A stretch of 64,000 nucleotides of DNA, taken from contig JAHXIQ010000001.1 in NCBI GenBank assembly GCA_025655555.1, forward strand, positions 558,001 through 622,000. Direction: 5' to 3'. Shown here in pieces: positions 56,430 through 64,000 of this stretch (the first letter of the stretch is position 1; each line of letters starts with the position of its first letter). The notes under the pieces were generated by a model. That model saw only the letters and a program-made list of their open reading frames with translations. It made no database searches and was not told the DNA's origin. The stretch comes from Candidatus Thiodiazotropha sp. (ex Myrtea sp. 'scaly one' KF741663) (GTDB lineage Bacteria; Pseudomonadota; Gammaproteobacteria; Chromatiales; Chromatiaceae). The translations under genes were made by a program, and so were the position numbers.

Positions 56430-57152
56430 TCACTCTCCTGGTATCACAGTAGTCAAGCCCCAAAGCTGCCACATTTGCATACCGCCGCGATAGTAGAAAA
56501 CACTGTCTGTTGGATAGCCGACTTTTAACAGACCTTTGATCGCTCTTGGCGATTGACCACATGCAGGACCATTACACCAAACCACCAACTTCTTGGCGTT
56601 AGAAAAATCCCACTTCTCCGTCTTTCTTTCACCATCCATGAAGCCCATCTCTTCCAACTTGCGTGACATCGCGCTTACGTCTACCCGGCGTTTGGCGCCA
56701 AACAGCTGAAGCGTTTTCTCCATCTCCGGTGAATTTCCATCACCGAACTGAGTAAAGGGAATATTGATCGACCCGGGGATCGTGCCACGCTGGAACCATT
56801 CAGGAGTTCTGGCATCGATCATGATGCCTTTGTTGTCCCTCAATTCATTCTCCATGAAATTGAAGATCTCAATCTCTCCCACCGTGGAGACACGGGGATC
56901 AACCTGTTCAGGCTGAATACAGAAAGGGGGGCATTTCCGCGCTGTCTTGGCAAAATACCCCTTGAGTTCGTAATCGGGATCCTGCACCCGTTGAACTTTA
57001 ACCGAGCGGCCCTCATGAATAACATGCAGATAGGGCTTATCTGCCGTCAATCCAATAACATCACTTCCCCCTACAACTAGCTCTTCAGCCCCCGACTGGA
57101 ACGCTAATGCGAGAAGAGCGAGACTCAAATAAAGGCTAACGCCAGGCTTCAT
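56430..57152 (-). CDS. Periplasmic rhodanese-domain protein
   Basis: 240 aa from ATG 57152 (GAGGA 5 nt upstream); the frame upstream to 57173 starts at TTG. Signal peptide MKPGVSLYLSLALLALAFQS then GA-EE. N-terminal half unrecognised with CPPFC motif (KTARKCPPFCIQPEQVDP). C-terminal rhodanese domain: MIDARTPEWFQRGTIPGSIN, active-site VVWCNGPACGQSPRAIKGLL, YYRGGMQMWQLWGL. Two Cys in the active loop (WCNGPAC) could form a disulfide. Sits between pilG and gshB, an insertion relative to the Pseudomonas order. Confidence 0.88.
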   Translation of the reverse strand: MKPGVSLYLSLALLALAFQSGAEELVVGGSDVIGLTADKPYLHVIHEGRSVKVQRVQDPDYELKGYFAKTARKCPPFCIQPEQVDPRVSTVGEIEIFNFMENELRDNKGIMIDARTPEWFQRGTIPGSINIPFTQFGDGNSPEMEKTLQLFGAKRRVDVSAMSRKLEEMGFMDGERKTEKWDFSNAKKLVVWCNGPACGQSPRAIKGLLKVGYPTDSVFYYRGGMQMWQLWGLTTVIPGE

Positions 57153-57210
57153 GACTTTCCTCATTTTCTGCAACTGATAATTCCACTGTTAACACTATTT
57201 GGCACGTTAA

Positions 57211-57639
57211 TCACTGGTGTAAAAATCTGTCCATAATCATCTTTCGCACCTCATCGATAGAGGCTCCGTCGCTATAGACCTGAAAAACCTCTTCACGGGT
57301 ACGCCGGGGTAGTTTCTGGTAAAAGGTATAGCTTCCCTGATAACTCGCCTTCAGATCCTCCTCGAAGGCCTGTAAATCAATCCCACCCTCATCCATGGCC
57401 GGCTTCGCCCCGGGCGCTTCGAGAGTCGGCTGCTCACTAGAGTCCACTTTTGAAGCTTCGCTGGATATGGCTGACAAGTAGGGATCCTCTTCCGCCATCA
57501 CATTCATTGGGAGGGTGATGGAGGATAATAAAATACAGCTCATGCATCGAAACCCGTATTGAATCACATGGTTAAGACAAGAAGGTCGAACCTGCATAGC
57601 ACTATATCTCTGGTCGATTGGGTCAATTAAGCGTGCCAT
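57211..57639 (-). CDS. Putative exported hypothetical protein
   Basis: 142 aa from ATG 57639; ATG 57597 (MQVRPSCLN) gives a cleaner signal sequence (CMSCILLSSITLPMNVMA before EEDPY). Mature domain is short: acidic/disordered, then LQAFEEDLKASYQGSYTFYQ and LPRRTREEVFQVYSDGASID near the end. No known domain. Precedes the periplasmic rhodanese gene by about 58 bp on the same strand, so the two may act together at the envelope. Confidence 0.65.
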   Translation of the reverse strand: MARLIDPIDQRYSAMQVRPSCLNHVIQYGFRCMSCILLSSITLPMNVMAEEDPYLSAISSEASKVDSSEQPTLEAPGAKPAMDEGGIDLQAFEEDLKASYQGSYTFYQKLPRRTREEVFQVYSDGASIDEVRKMIMDRFLHQ

Positions 57640-57866
57640 TCAGACATCATCCCATATGCCGAGGCAGAAAATACGTCCGCGTACTCCGGGTCAATCCAAT
57701 AACCACATAAAACCCTCCCAAAATAGCAAGAGAGTCCCCCATCATCAAGAATACACTTCCCATTTTTTATCTTAATCATTGGTACTAAAGGCAAACCTAT
57801 CCATATGTAAGCCCTTTTAGCGGCATTTGTTCGAAAAACTTAACTCTGTTTTTTTTCCCAAGTAAG

Positions 57867-58826
57867 ATGGCAAACATGAGTATCAATATCGGCGTAGTGA
57901 TGGACCCAATCGGCACCATCAAGATTCATAAGGACAGCACCTTTGCCATGCTGCTTGCAGCACAGGCAAGAGGCTGGACACTCCATTATATGGAACAGCA
58001 GGACCTCAGCCTCAGAGATGGAACTTGTCTTGCTCGAACCCGGGAACTCAGGGTTGAGGACAATAAAGCGGATTGGTATAGGTTTGGCACATCCCGTCAG
58101 ATGGCACTCCATGAGCTGGATACCGTCCTGATGCGGAAAGATCCTCCCTTCGACATGGAGTACATCTATACAACCTATCTTCTGGAACAGGCTGAATCGA
58201 GAGGCTGTCTGATCGTCAACCGGCCAAGCAGCCTGCGTGACGCCAATGAAAAACTCTTCACCGCCCTCTTCCCAACATGCACGCCACCTACGATGGTGAC
58301 ACGCCGCGCCGAAGATATCCGCGCATTTCATGCTGAACATGGCGACATCATCCTCAAACCACTGGGAGGCATGGGCGGCGCATCAGTCTTCCGCGTACCA
58401 CCTCAAGACCCAAACCTGGGCGTCATCATAGAGACCCTTACTCAGCACGGCACCACCTACACCATGGCGCAGCGGTTTATTCCTGAGATCACCAAGGGGG
58501 ACAAGCGTATTCTAATGATAGATGGAGAACCCGTCCCATATGCCCTGGCCAGGATACCGGCAGAGGGAGAGACCCGGGGAAACCTGGCGGCAGGAGGCCG
58601 TGGGGAGGGCGTTCCGCTTAGCGAGCGTGATCACTGGATAGCTGCCCAGGTAGGCCCGGAGCTGAAGGCCCGTGGCATTCTGTTCGCGGGACTCGACGTG
58701 ATCGGTGATTATCTCACCGAGATCAATGTCACCAGTCCGACCTGTATCCGCGAACTTGATACCCAATTCGACCTGGATATCGCTGGCGACCTGATGGATG
58801 TCATCAGCGCCAAACTCACTACATGA
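57867..58826 (+). CDS. gshB: Glutathione synthetase
   Basis: 319 aa. ATP-grasp fold: N-terminal SINIGVVMDPIGTIKIHKDS, substrate residues VLMRKDPPFDMEYIYTTYLL, ATP-binding DIILKPLGGMGGASVFRV, AGLDVIGDYLTEINVTSPT. Makes glutathione from gamma-glutamylcysteine and glycine. ATG 57867 used; ATG 57876 is an alternative nearer the E. coli start. The stop overlaps the tonB start (ATGA). Confidence 0.96.
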   Translation: MANMSINIGVVMDPIGTIKIHKDSTFAMLLAAQARGWTLHYMEQQDLSLRDGTCLARTRELRVEDNKADWYRFGTSRQMALHELDTVLMRKDPPFDMEYIYTTYLLEQAESRGCLIVNRPSSLRDANEKLFTALFPTCTPPTMVTRRAEDIRAFHAEHGDIILKPLGGMGGASVFRVPPQDPNLGVIIETLTQHGTTYTMAQRFIPEITKGDKRILMIDGEPVPYALARIPAEGETRGNLAAGGRGEGVPLSERDHWIAAQVGPELKARGILFAGLDVIGDYLTEINVTSPTCIRELDTQFDLDIAGDLMDVISAKLTT

Positions 58827-59674
58827 ATACAATCGGCCAACAACCCGACCGCCTCGGCGTGACACTACTGGTGGCGGCGGCTTTCCATGCCTTTGTCATT
58901 CTTGGCATCACCTTCAAGCCATTCGACAGAGGCCGTCCCGATTTTCGCCAACAGAGCCTTGAAATCATGGTTGTCAACCAACCGGTCGAGGCCCCACCAG
59001 AAGACGAAAAACCCGATTTTCTCGCTCAAACCAGCCAACAGGGCAGTGGGGAGGAGAGAGAGCCGGTGAAACCTCAGCTCGAACAGATACCTGAGCCCAT
59101 GCCGTTACCGCAGCAGATTCAGCCCTCGCCGCTGCAACCGCCTAAAAAGGAGAGCCCCCTACTCACCACCCAGATCTCTCCTGTAAAGACCGAAATCGAA
59201 CCCCCGCCTGAGATGGCATCTCAACCCAGCGCCAGTCAGCTGCTGGCCAGCAAAAACATGGAGATTGCGAGACTTACCGCTGAACTGCAACGCAAGACCC
59301 AAGCCTATGCCAAGATGCCCAAGCGGAAAGCCATCAGCGCCAGTACCAAAGAGTACAAGTACGCGGCCTACCTTGATGCCTGGCGCCGAAAGGTAGAGCG
59401 TATCGGCAACCTCAACTACCCCGACCAGGCCAAGCGGGATAGGCTCTACGGCAATCTCGTGCTGCACGTGGCGGTGAAGGCCGACGGCAGTGTAGAGCGC
59501 ATTCGGGTGCTGCACTCCTCGGGGCACAAAATCCTCGACGATGCGGCCATGCGGATCGTGCGCATGTCGGCCCCTTTCTCGCCTTTCCCGGTAGAGATCA
59601 GCAAAGAGACCGATATTTTGGACATCACGCGCACCTGGCAGTTTCTGCGTAGCGGCCGGCTCGGTTCCGAATGA
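58823..59674 (+). CDS. TonB-type energy transducer (TonB3-like)
   Basis: 283 aa. N-terminal membrane anchor (LGVTLLVAAAFHAFVILGIT, residues 12-31), proline- and glutamine-rich spacer (PMPLPQQIQPSPLQPPKKES), then C-terminal TonB domain at about 190-275 (YLDAWRRKVERIGNLNYPDQ, VHVAVKADGSVERIRVLHSS). In Pseudomonas the gene at this locus (tonB3) is needed for twitching motility, agreeing with the pil-chp cluster nearby. Overlaps gshB by 4 nt. Confidence 0.9.
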   Translation: MNTIGQQPDRLGVTLLVAAAFHAFVILGITFKPFDRGRPDFRQQSLEIMVVNQPVEAPPEDEKPDFLAQTSQQGSGEEREPVKPQLEQIPEPMPLPQQIQPSPLQPPKKESPLLTTQISPVKTEIEPPPEMASQPSASQLLASKNMEIARLTAELQRKTQAYAKMPKRKAISASTKEYKYAAYLDAWRRKVERIGNLNYPDQAKRDRLYGNLVLHVAVKADGSVERIRVLHSSGHKILDDAAMRIVRMSAPFSPFPVEISKETDILDITRTWQFLRSGRLGSE

Positions 59675-59722
59675 GTGTAAACGGCTGTTGCAGCCGCCCG
59701 CTTGCGGTTGGATACTATAGCC

Positions 59723-60286
59723 ATGCCTTCTGAGACCAACTTAACCAATCACTTTCTCATTGCCATGCCAGGCCTTGAGGACCCCAACTTTTTCCACACT
59801 GTCACCTATATCTGTGAACATACCAGTGACGGCGCCATGGGGATTGTCATTAACCGGCCGATGGATCTGCATCTGGCGGATATCTTCGAACAGCTCGAGA
59901 TAGAGATAGCTTCTACAAATATCTCAGAGCAACTCGTCTACCTTGGCGGACCGGTGCAAAGCGATCGCGGTTTTGTTTTGCACGACTCCTCCACAGAATG
60001 GAACAGCACCCTCAGAATCACATCAGAAATAAGTGTTACCACCTCGCTGGATATCCTGGAGGCCATCGCCTCGGATAAAGGACCCGCTGAGAACTTGATC
60101 GCCCTCGGCTATGCCGGCTGGGGTGCGGGACAGCTCGAAAGCGAACTGGCGCAAAATGCCTGGCTCAGCGGTCCGGCAAAAAGCGATATCATATTCAATC
60201 GGTCCAGCCAGGAACGCTGGCAGGCGGCAGCCGATCTACTGGGTGTAGACCTCAACCTGCTCAGCAGCGACACCGGACACGCTTAG
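59723..60286 (+). CDS. yqgE: YqgE/AlgH family protein
   Basis: 187 aa from ATG 59723 (MPSETNLTNHFLIAMPG); the open frame back to 59702 begins at a poor TTG. Conserved pattern DPNFFHTVTYICEHTSDGAMGIVINRPMDL and LVYLGGPVQSDRGFVLHD. Role in alginate or other regulation is suggested for AlgH, but the biochemical function is unclear. Its stop overlaps the ruvX start by one base, so translation is coupled. Confidence 0.93.
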   Translation: MPSETNLTNHFLIAMPGLEDPNFFHTVTYICEHTSDGAMGIVINRPMDLHLADIFEQLEIEIASTNISEQLVYLGGPVQSDRGFVLHDSSTEWNSTLRITSEISVTTSLDILEAIASDKGPAENLIALGYAGWGAGQLESELAQNAWLSGPAKSDIIFNRSSQERWQAAADLLGVDLNLLSSDTGHA

Positions 60287-60684
60287 TGGGAACGCTATTG
60301 GGCTTCGACTACGGCACACGAAAAATAGGGGTGGCAGTGGGACAGACCCTGACCGGCACGGCTACGCCTCTGGAGACACTGCTACCGGTTAACCACAAAC
60401 CTGACTGGGCGCGTATCACGGCGCTGATTGAAGAGTGGCAACCCGAGGCGCTGGTGGTTGGATTGCCGTTGGATGTGGATGACAGTCAAACAGACGCCAC
60501 CGAACCCGCCAGGCGTTTTTCACGTCAACTGGCAGGACGGTTTCAACTCAAGGTACATTTGGCAGATGAGCGATTTACCTCATTTGAGGCCAGGGACAGG
60601 CTGGGACACAAGGCAAAGCGGATTGAAGCTTATGATGCCGTAGCGGCTAAACTGATTCTGGAAACCTGGTTAGATGAACAGTAA
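60286..60684 (+). CDS. ruvX: Holliday junction resolvase-like / pre-16S rRNA nuclease RuvX
   Basis: 132 aa, GTG start overlapping the yqgE stop by one base. RNase H-like fold: LLGFDYGTRKIGVAVGQTLT, VVGLPLDVDDSQT with catalytic acidic residues, VHLADERFTSFEARDRL and DAVAAKLILETWL. Processes the 5' end of 16S rRNA in E. coli (YqgF). Essential-type gene in many bacteria. Confidence 0.95.
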   Translation: MGTLLGFDYGTRKIGVAVGQTLTGTATPLETLLPVNHKPDWARITALIEEWQPEALVVGLPLDVDDSQTDATEPARRFSRQLAGRFQLKVHLADERFTSFEARDRLGHKAKRIEAYDAVAAKLILETWLDEQ

Positions 60685-61231
60685 CACGAAGAATTTTATG
60701 GATACCGAGGCTGTGGAGTCGCTGATCGACGTCATGGCGGGTAAGATCTGGACCCTGTTGAACGAGCGGGGTATCAGCGACCCACTGATGGTCGGTATCC
60801 GTACCGGTGGGGTTTGGCTGGCCGAGCTATTACACCAGGAACTCGGACTGAAGGAGCCCCTAGGAACCCTCGACATCTCTTTCTACCGGGACGATTTCAC
60901 CCGTATCGGCATGAATCCAGAAGTCCATCCTTCCGATCTGCCGATACCGGTTGACGACCGCCATATTGTACTGGTTGACGATGTCCTTCACACCGGGCGG
61001 ACCATCCGTGCCGCCCTCAACGAGATCTTCGACTATGGCAGGCCATCCTCGATCATCCTCGCCACCCTGGTCGATCGTCCTGGGCGGGAATTACCTATCC
61101 AACCGGATGTTGTCGGCCTCCACCCAGTCCTGGAACCAGATCAACACATCACCCTGATTGGACCCGATCCATTGGGCCTGGTCATCGGCACCAACACCAA
61201 TCGCAGTTCCCGCAATCCTGAACAAGAGTAG
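60674..61231 (+). CDS. pyrR: PyrR bifunctional regulator / uracil phosphoribosyltransferase
   Basis: 185 aa. Phosphoribosyltransferase fold with PRPP motif [38 protein letters not shown] and [23 protein letters not shown] 60674 overlaps ruvX by 11 nt; ATG 60698 (MDTEAVESL) is an alternative. In Gram-positive bacteria PyrR binds pyr mRNA; in pseudomonads it influences pyr operon expression differently. No PyrR-type RNA element is recognised here. Confidence 0.93.
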   Translation: MNSNTKNFMDTEAVESLIDVMAGKIWTLLNERGISDPLMVGIRTGGVWLAELLHQELGLKEPLGTLDISFYRDDFTRIGMNPEVHPSDLPIPVDDRHIVLVDDVLHTGRTIRAALNEIFDYGRPSSIILATLVDRPGRELPIQPDVVGLHPVLEPDQHITLIGPDPLGLVIGTNTNRSSRNPEQE

Positions 61232-61236
61232 GACGG

Positions 61237-62226
61237 ATGAGCCGAAGTAACGCTGAACTACAACTCGATGAAGCAGGGCGACTGCTCCACTTCCTCACCA
61301 TTGATGGTCTTGGCAGGGAGATGCTGACCGAGATACTCGATACCGCAGAGGGCTTCACCGGCGTCTCGGAGCGCACTATCAAGAAGGTCCCGCTGTGTCG
61401 CGGTAAGGTGGTGGCGAATCTCTTCTTCGAGACCAGTACCCGCACCCGCACCACCTTCGAACTGGCTGCCAAACGTCTCTCAGCCGACGTACTTAATCTC
61501 AACATCAGTGCTTCGGCCACTTCCAAGGGCGAGACCCTACTGGACACCTTACGTAACCTGGAAGCCATGCACGTCGACATGTTCGTCGTACGCCATGCCA
61601 GTACCGGCGCCGCCCACTTTATCGCCCAACATGCCGACAGAGGCGTCGGCGTCATCAATGCCGGTGACGGTCGTCACGCCCACCCCACCCAGGCGATGCT
61701 CGACATGTTCACCATCCGTCGGCACAAGCGCGAATTCGTCGGCCTGCGGGTGGCCATTGTGGGAGATATTCTCCACTCTCGGGTGGCGCGTTCCCAGATC
61801 CTGGCACTCAATAGCCTCGGCGTCTCCGAGGTCCGCGTGGTTGCACCCAGAACGCTGCTGCCGGCTGACGCCCGCAGTCTGGGCGTGCATGTCTATCATG
61901 ATATGGATGAGGGTATCCGCGACGTGGATGTCATCATCATGCTGAGGCTGCAGAAAGAACGCATGAAAGGTGCACTGTTGCCTTCCGAGCATGAGTATTT
62001 CAGCCTCTTCGGTCTCACTGAGCGACGACTTGCACTGGCCGACTCCGAGGCCATTGTCATGCACCCCGGACCGATCAACCGCGGCGTGGAAATGGACTCC
62101 CAGGTGGCCGACGGATCCAAATCGGTGATTCTGCAACAGGTCAGCTACGGTATCGCCATCCGCATGGCGGTCATCTCCATGGTCATCGGCACCCAGAACC
62201 TTCGCATGCAGGATGTGGCGGTATGA
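61237..62226 (+). CDS. pyrB: Aspartate carbamoyltransferase catalytic chain
   Basis: 329 aa. Carbamoyl-phosphate motif [39 protein letters not shown] near the C-terminus, [15 protein letters not shown] for aspartate binding. First committed step of pyrimidine synthesis. Its stop overlaps the pyrC' start (ATGA), implying coupled synthesis and subunit assembly; 5 bp after pyrR. No pyrI regulatory chain is present, consistent with a pseudomonad-type ATCase requiring PyrC'. Confidence 0.96.
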   Translation: MSRSNAELQLDEAGRLLHFLTIDGLGREMLTEILDTAEGFTGVSERTIKKVPLCRGKVVANLFFETSTRTRTTFELAAKRLSADVLNLNISASATSKGETLLDTLRNLEAMHVDMFVVRHASTGAAHFIAQHADRGVGVINAGDGRHAHPTQAMLDMFTIRRHKREFVGLRVAIVGDILHSRVARSQILALNSLGVSEVRVVAPRTLLPADARSLGVHVYHDMDEGIRDVDVIIMLRLQKERMKGALLPSEHEYFSLFGLTERRLALADSEAIVMHPGPINRGVEMDSQVADGSKSVILQQVSYGIAIRMAVISMVIGTQNLRMQDVAV

Positions 62227-63521
62227 AAAAGAAGAAAAATATCAGCATCCTGGGCGGCCGGGTGATCGATCCGGCCAATGACCTCGACCGGGTCACGGAC
62301 CTGCATATCGCCGGCGGCAAGATCCTCGCAGTGGGCGAAACCCCTGAAGGTTTTCAACCCGACCAGACCATCGACGCGACCGGCCAGGTTGTCTGCCCCG
62401 GCATTATCGATCTCTGTGCTCACCTGCGTGAGCCCGGCGCCGAACACAAGGCCACGATTGCCAGTGAGACTGCCGCCGCTACCAGTGGTGGTATCACCAC
62501 ACTCTGCTGCCCTCCCGACACACTTCCTGTGATCGACACACCGGCGGTTACCGGTCAGATCCGTCACAAAGCCCGCAAGGCCGGCTTCTGCAGACTTCTG
62601 CCCCAGGGTGCAGTGACCCATGACCTGGACGGTTCAAGGTTGAGTGAGATGGCCGCCTTAAAATCAGCTGGTTGTGTCGCCGTCACCAATGCCTACACCC
62701 CACTGGCCAATACACTGGTGCAGCGAAGGGCCATGGAATATGCAGCCACCTTCGGCCTATTGACCATCATCCGACCGGAAGATCAGTATCTGAGCAATCA
62801 CGGCTGTGCCCACGAAGGCAGAGTGGCTGATCGCATGGGACTGCTTGGTATCCCCGAGGCAGCGGAGACCGTCGCCGTTGCCCGTGATCTGGCATTGGCT
62901 GAAACCACCGGTGCGGTCATCCATTTTCACACCCTCTCCAGCGCCAGCGCCGCCCGCACTATGGCCTGGGCCAAGCGGGAGGGCAGGCGCGTCAGCGCCG
63001 ACGTCGCGATCCACCAACTGCATCTCACAGAGATGGACCTGGAGGGTTTCGACAGTAATTTTCATGTACGCCCACCCTTGCGTACCGACACCGACCGGGA
63101 TGGCCTGAGAGATGCCGTGGCAAATAACGTCATTCAGGTGATATGTTCCGACCATCAACCCCACGAAGCAGACGCCAAGGCCGCACCTTTCCCCGATACC
63201 GAACCTGGTATCTCAGGACTGGAAACGCTGCTGCCGCTGACGCTCAAGCTGGTGGAGCAAGATGTCATGGACCTGAGTAGCGCCATTGCCAGACTGACCT
63301 GTGGTCCGGCAGAGATACTGGGCTTGCCACTGGGCACCCTGTCTCCCGGCCGTGCGGCAGACATCTGTATCTACGATCCCGAGCAACGCTGGTTTGTTGA
63401 AGCTGACGCGCTTCTCAGCAGGGGGAAAAATACACCCTTTCAGGGCTGGGAGATGCCTGCCCGTGTCACCCACACTCTGCTCAAGGGCCGACTGGTCTAC
63501 AGTTTTGCAATAAACGAATAA
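62223..63521 (+). CDS. Dihydroorotase-like PyrC' with lost metal ligands (probable ATCase partner)
   Basis: 432 aa, amidohydrolase fold. In active type I dihydroorotase the metal site has D-x-H-x-H; here it reads [10 protein letters not shown] (Cys65-Ala-His67). The C-H-A-E-D motif appears as IRPED (R184), without His. DHQPH near the end is kept, as are [11 protein letters not shown] and IHQLHLTE. These losses match the inactive PyrC' of pseudomonads, which stabilises dodecameric ATCase. Catalysis is therefore doubtful; another pyrC must supply dihydroorotase (inference). Overlaps pyrB by 4 nt; 5 bp before the PyrK-like gene. Confidence 0.9.
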   Translation: MKKKKNISILGGRVIDPANDLDRVTDLHIAGGKILAVGETPEGFQPDQTIDATGQVVCPGIIDLCAHLREPGAEHKATIASETAAATSGGITTLCCPPDTLPVIDTPAVTGQIRHKARKAGFCRLLPQGAVTHDLDGSRLSEMAALKSAGCVAVTNAYTPLANTLVQRRAMEYAATFGLLTIIRPEDQYLSNHGCAHEGRVADRMGLLGIPEAAETVAVARDLALAETTGAVIHFHTLSSASAARTMAWAKREGRRVSADVAIHQLHLTEMDLEGFDSNFHVRPPLRTDTDRDGLRDAVANNVIQVICSDHQPHEADAKAAPFPDTEPGISGLETLLPLTLKLVEQDVMDLSSAIARLTCGPAEILGLPLGTLSPGRAADICIYDPEQRWFVEADALLSRGKNTPFQGWEMPARVTHTLLKGRLVYSFAINE

Positions 63522-63526
63522 CACCC

Positions 63527-64000
63527 ATGAACAAACCCCATCGCGACACTATCTTTCTCGAGGATGCAGACATCCTTTCTCACCAGGCTTTCGAGGGCGA
63601 TCAGTTCGTCATGCGACTGCTGGCGCCTCACTGTGCTCAGAAGGCCCTACCTGGCAGTTTCGTACATATCACCTGTGATCCCCAGCTGCCTATGCGGCGG
63701 CCAATATCGATCATGCGCGTCTCACCCGAAGATGGCTGGGTCGATCTACTCTATAAGCGGGTTGGGCGGGGTACGACCCTGCTGGCAAAACGCCAGGCGG
63801 GTGAGAAAGTCAGCCTCATGGGACCTATCGGCAAACCATTCTCACCCTCCCCCGAGCGTGACAAGCCGTTGCTGATTGGCGGTGGGGTCGGGATGCCGCC
63901 GATGATCTTCCTCGCTGATGCGTTACACAAGGAAGCAGGTAAAGAACCGATGGTCATCCTCGGCTCAGAGGTCCCTTTTCCATTTAAACCTGCCCCATCC
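63527..64000 (+). CDS. Dihydroorotate dehydrogenase electron-transfer subunit-like (PyrK), truncated by window end
   Basis: At least 158 residues; the gene runs off the window. Ferredoxin-NADP reductase-type fold: N-terminal MNKPHRDTIFLEDADILSHQ, flavin motif PMRRPISIMRVS, phosphate-binding KVSLMGPIGKPF, nucleotide-binding PLLIGGGVGMPPMIFLAD. Follows pyrC' by 5 bp in the pyr operon. PyrK couples NAD to a class 1B dihydroorotate dehydrogenase; no PyrD is in the window. A cysteine-rich 2Fe-2S C-terminus would be expected outside. Confidence 0.85.
   Translation, partial: MNKPHRDTIFLEDADILSHQAFEGDQFVMRLLAPHCAQKALPGSFVHITCDPQLPMRRPISIMRVSPEDGWVDLLYKRVGRGTTLLAKRQAGEKVSLMGPIGKPFSPSPERDKPLLIGGGVGMPPMIFLADALHKEAGKEPMVILGSEVPFPFKPAPS

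Noticed and set aside
59682-59696. Hairpin CGGCTG-TTG-CAGCCG between tonB and yqgE as a terminator
   Set aside because: Short stem and no T run; the next gene begins 26 bp later in the same operon.

Overview
The window looks like chromosome from a sulfur-oxidising gammaproteobacterium. The support is a rhodanese-tusA-dsrE2 sulfur-relay cluster, a sulfide:quinone oxidoreductase with all three catalytic-type cysteines plus a second SQR-like flavoprotein, siroheme synthase, several further rhodaneses, bamC, a Pil-Chp twitching chemosensory cluster and a Pseudomonas-like gshB-tonB-yqgE-ruvX-pyrR-pyrB-pyrC' run. The Chromatiales/Sedimenticola/Thiodiazotropha type is my best guess (inference). No rRNA, tRNA or CRISPR array was recognised.

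Layout. 1-2040 is an AT-rich stretch of three integron-type gene cassettes (VanX-like dipeptidase; unknown 118 aa protein; a secreted protein broken by a TA-repeat frameshift), all read leftwards and separated by attC-like hairpins, with no integrase visible. 2040-2980 is mostly gene-poor and holds a degenerate 21-bp tandem repeat. 2982-11558 is ordinary backbone (uup, orphan trpB2, a response regulator, a Crp/Fnr regulator followed by a sulfur-oxidiser-type protein and a NifX-like protein, a GlcG/HbpS-like protein, ispG). 11703-16287 is the least explained part: a divergent set of three unrecognised proteins (778, 434 and 195 aa) with striking compositions, closed off by terminators on both sides. 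It is my main candidate for an undescribed system.

16389-32037 carries sqr, dapA-bamC-MBL hydrolase, gcvR, bcp, a PIN-PhoH ATPase, a large hybrid histidine kinase, a second Crp/Fnr regulator followed by a DUF2892 membrane protein, an AI-2E/PerM transporter, a LysR regulator and a FadL-type porin. 32156-37855 groups sulfur relay (dsrE2, tusA, rhodaneses), siroheme synthase and a NarX/NarL-like two-component pair. 37868-45265 has cca, an Atm1-type ABC exporter, an S24-fold protein, a 271-bp MITE-like element, an SQR-like flavoprotein and a diguanylate cyclase.

45389-56378 is a pil-chp chemosensory operon (pilG-pilH-pilI-pilJ-chpA-cheW) controlling type IV pili, without pilK or chpB. Two small envelope genes, one a periplasmic rhodanese, sit between pilG and the divergent gshB-tonB-yqgE-ruvX-pyrR-pyrB-pyrC'-pyrK-like run, which leaves the window at base 64000. 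The pyrC product has lost canonical metal ligands and is probably a structural partner of aspartate carbamoyltransferase.
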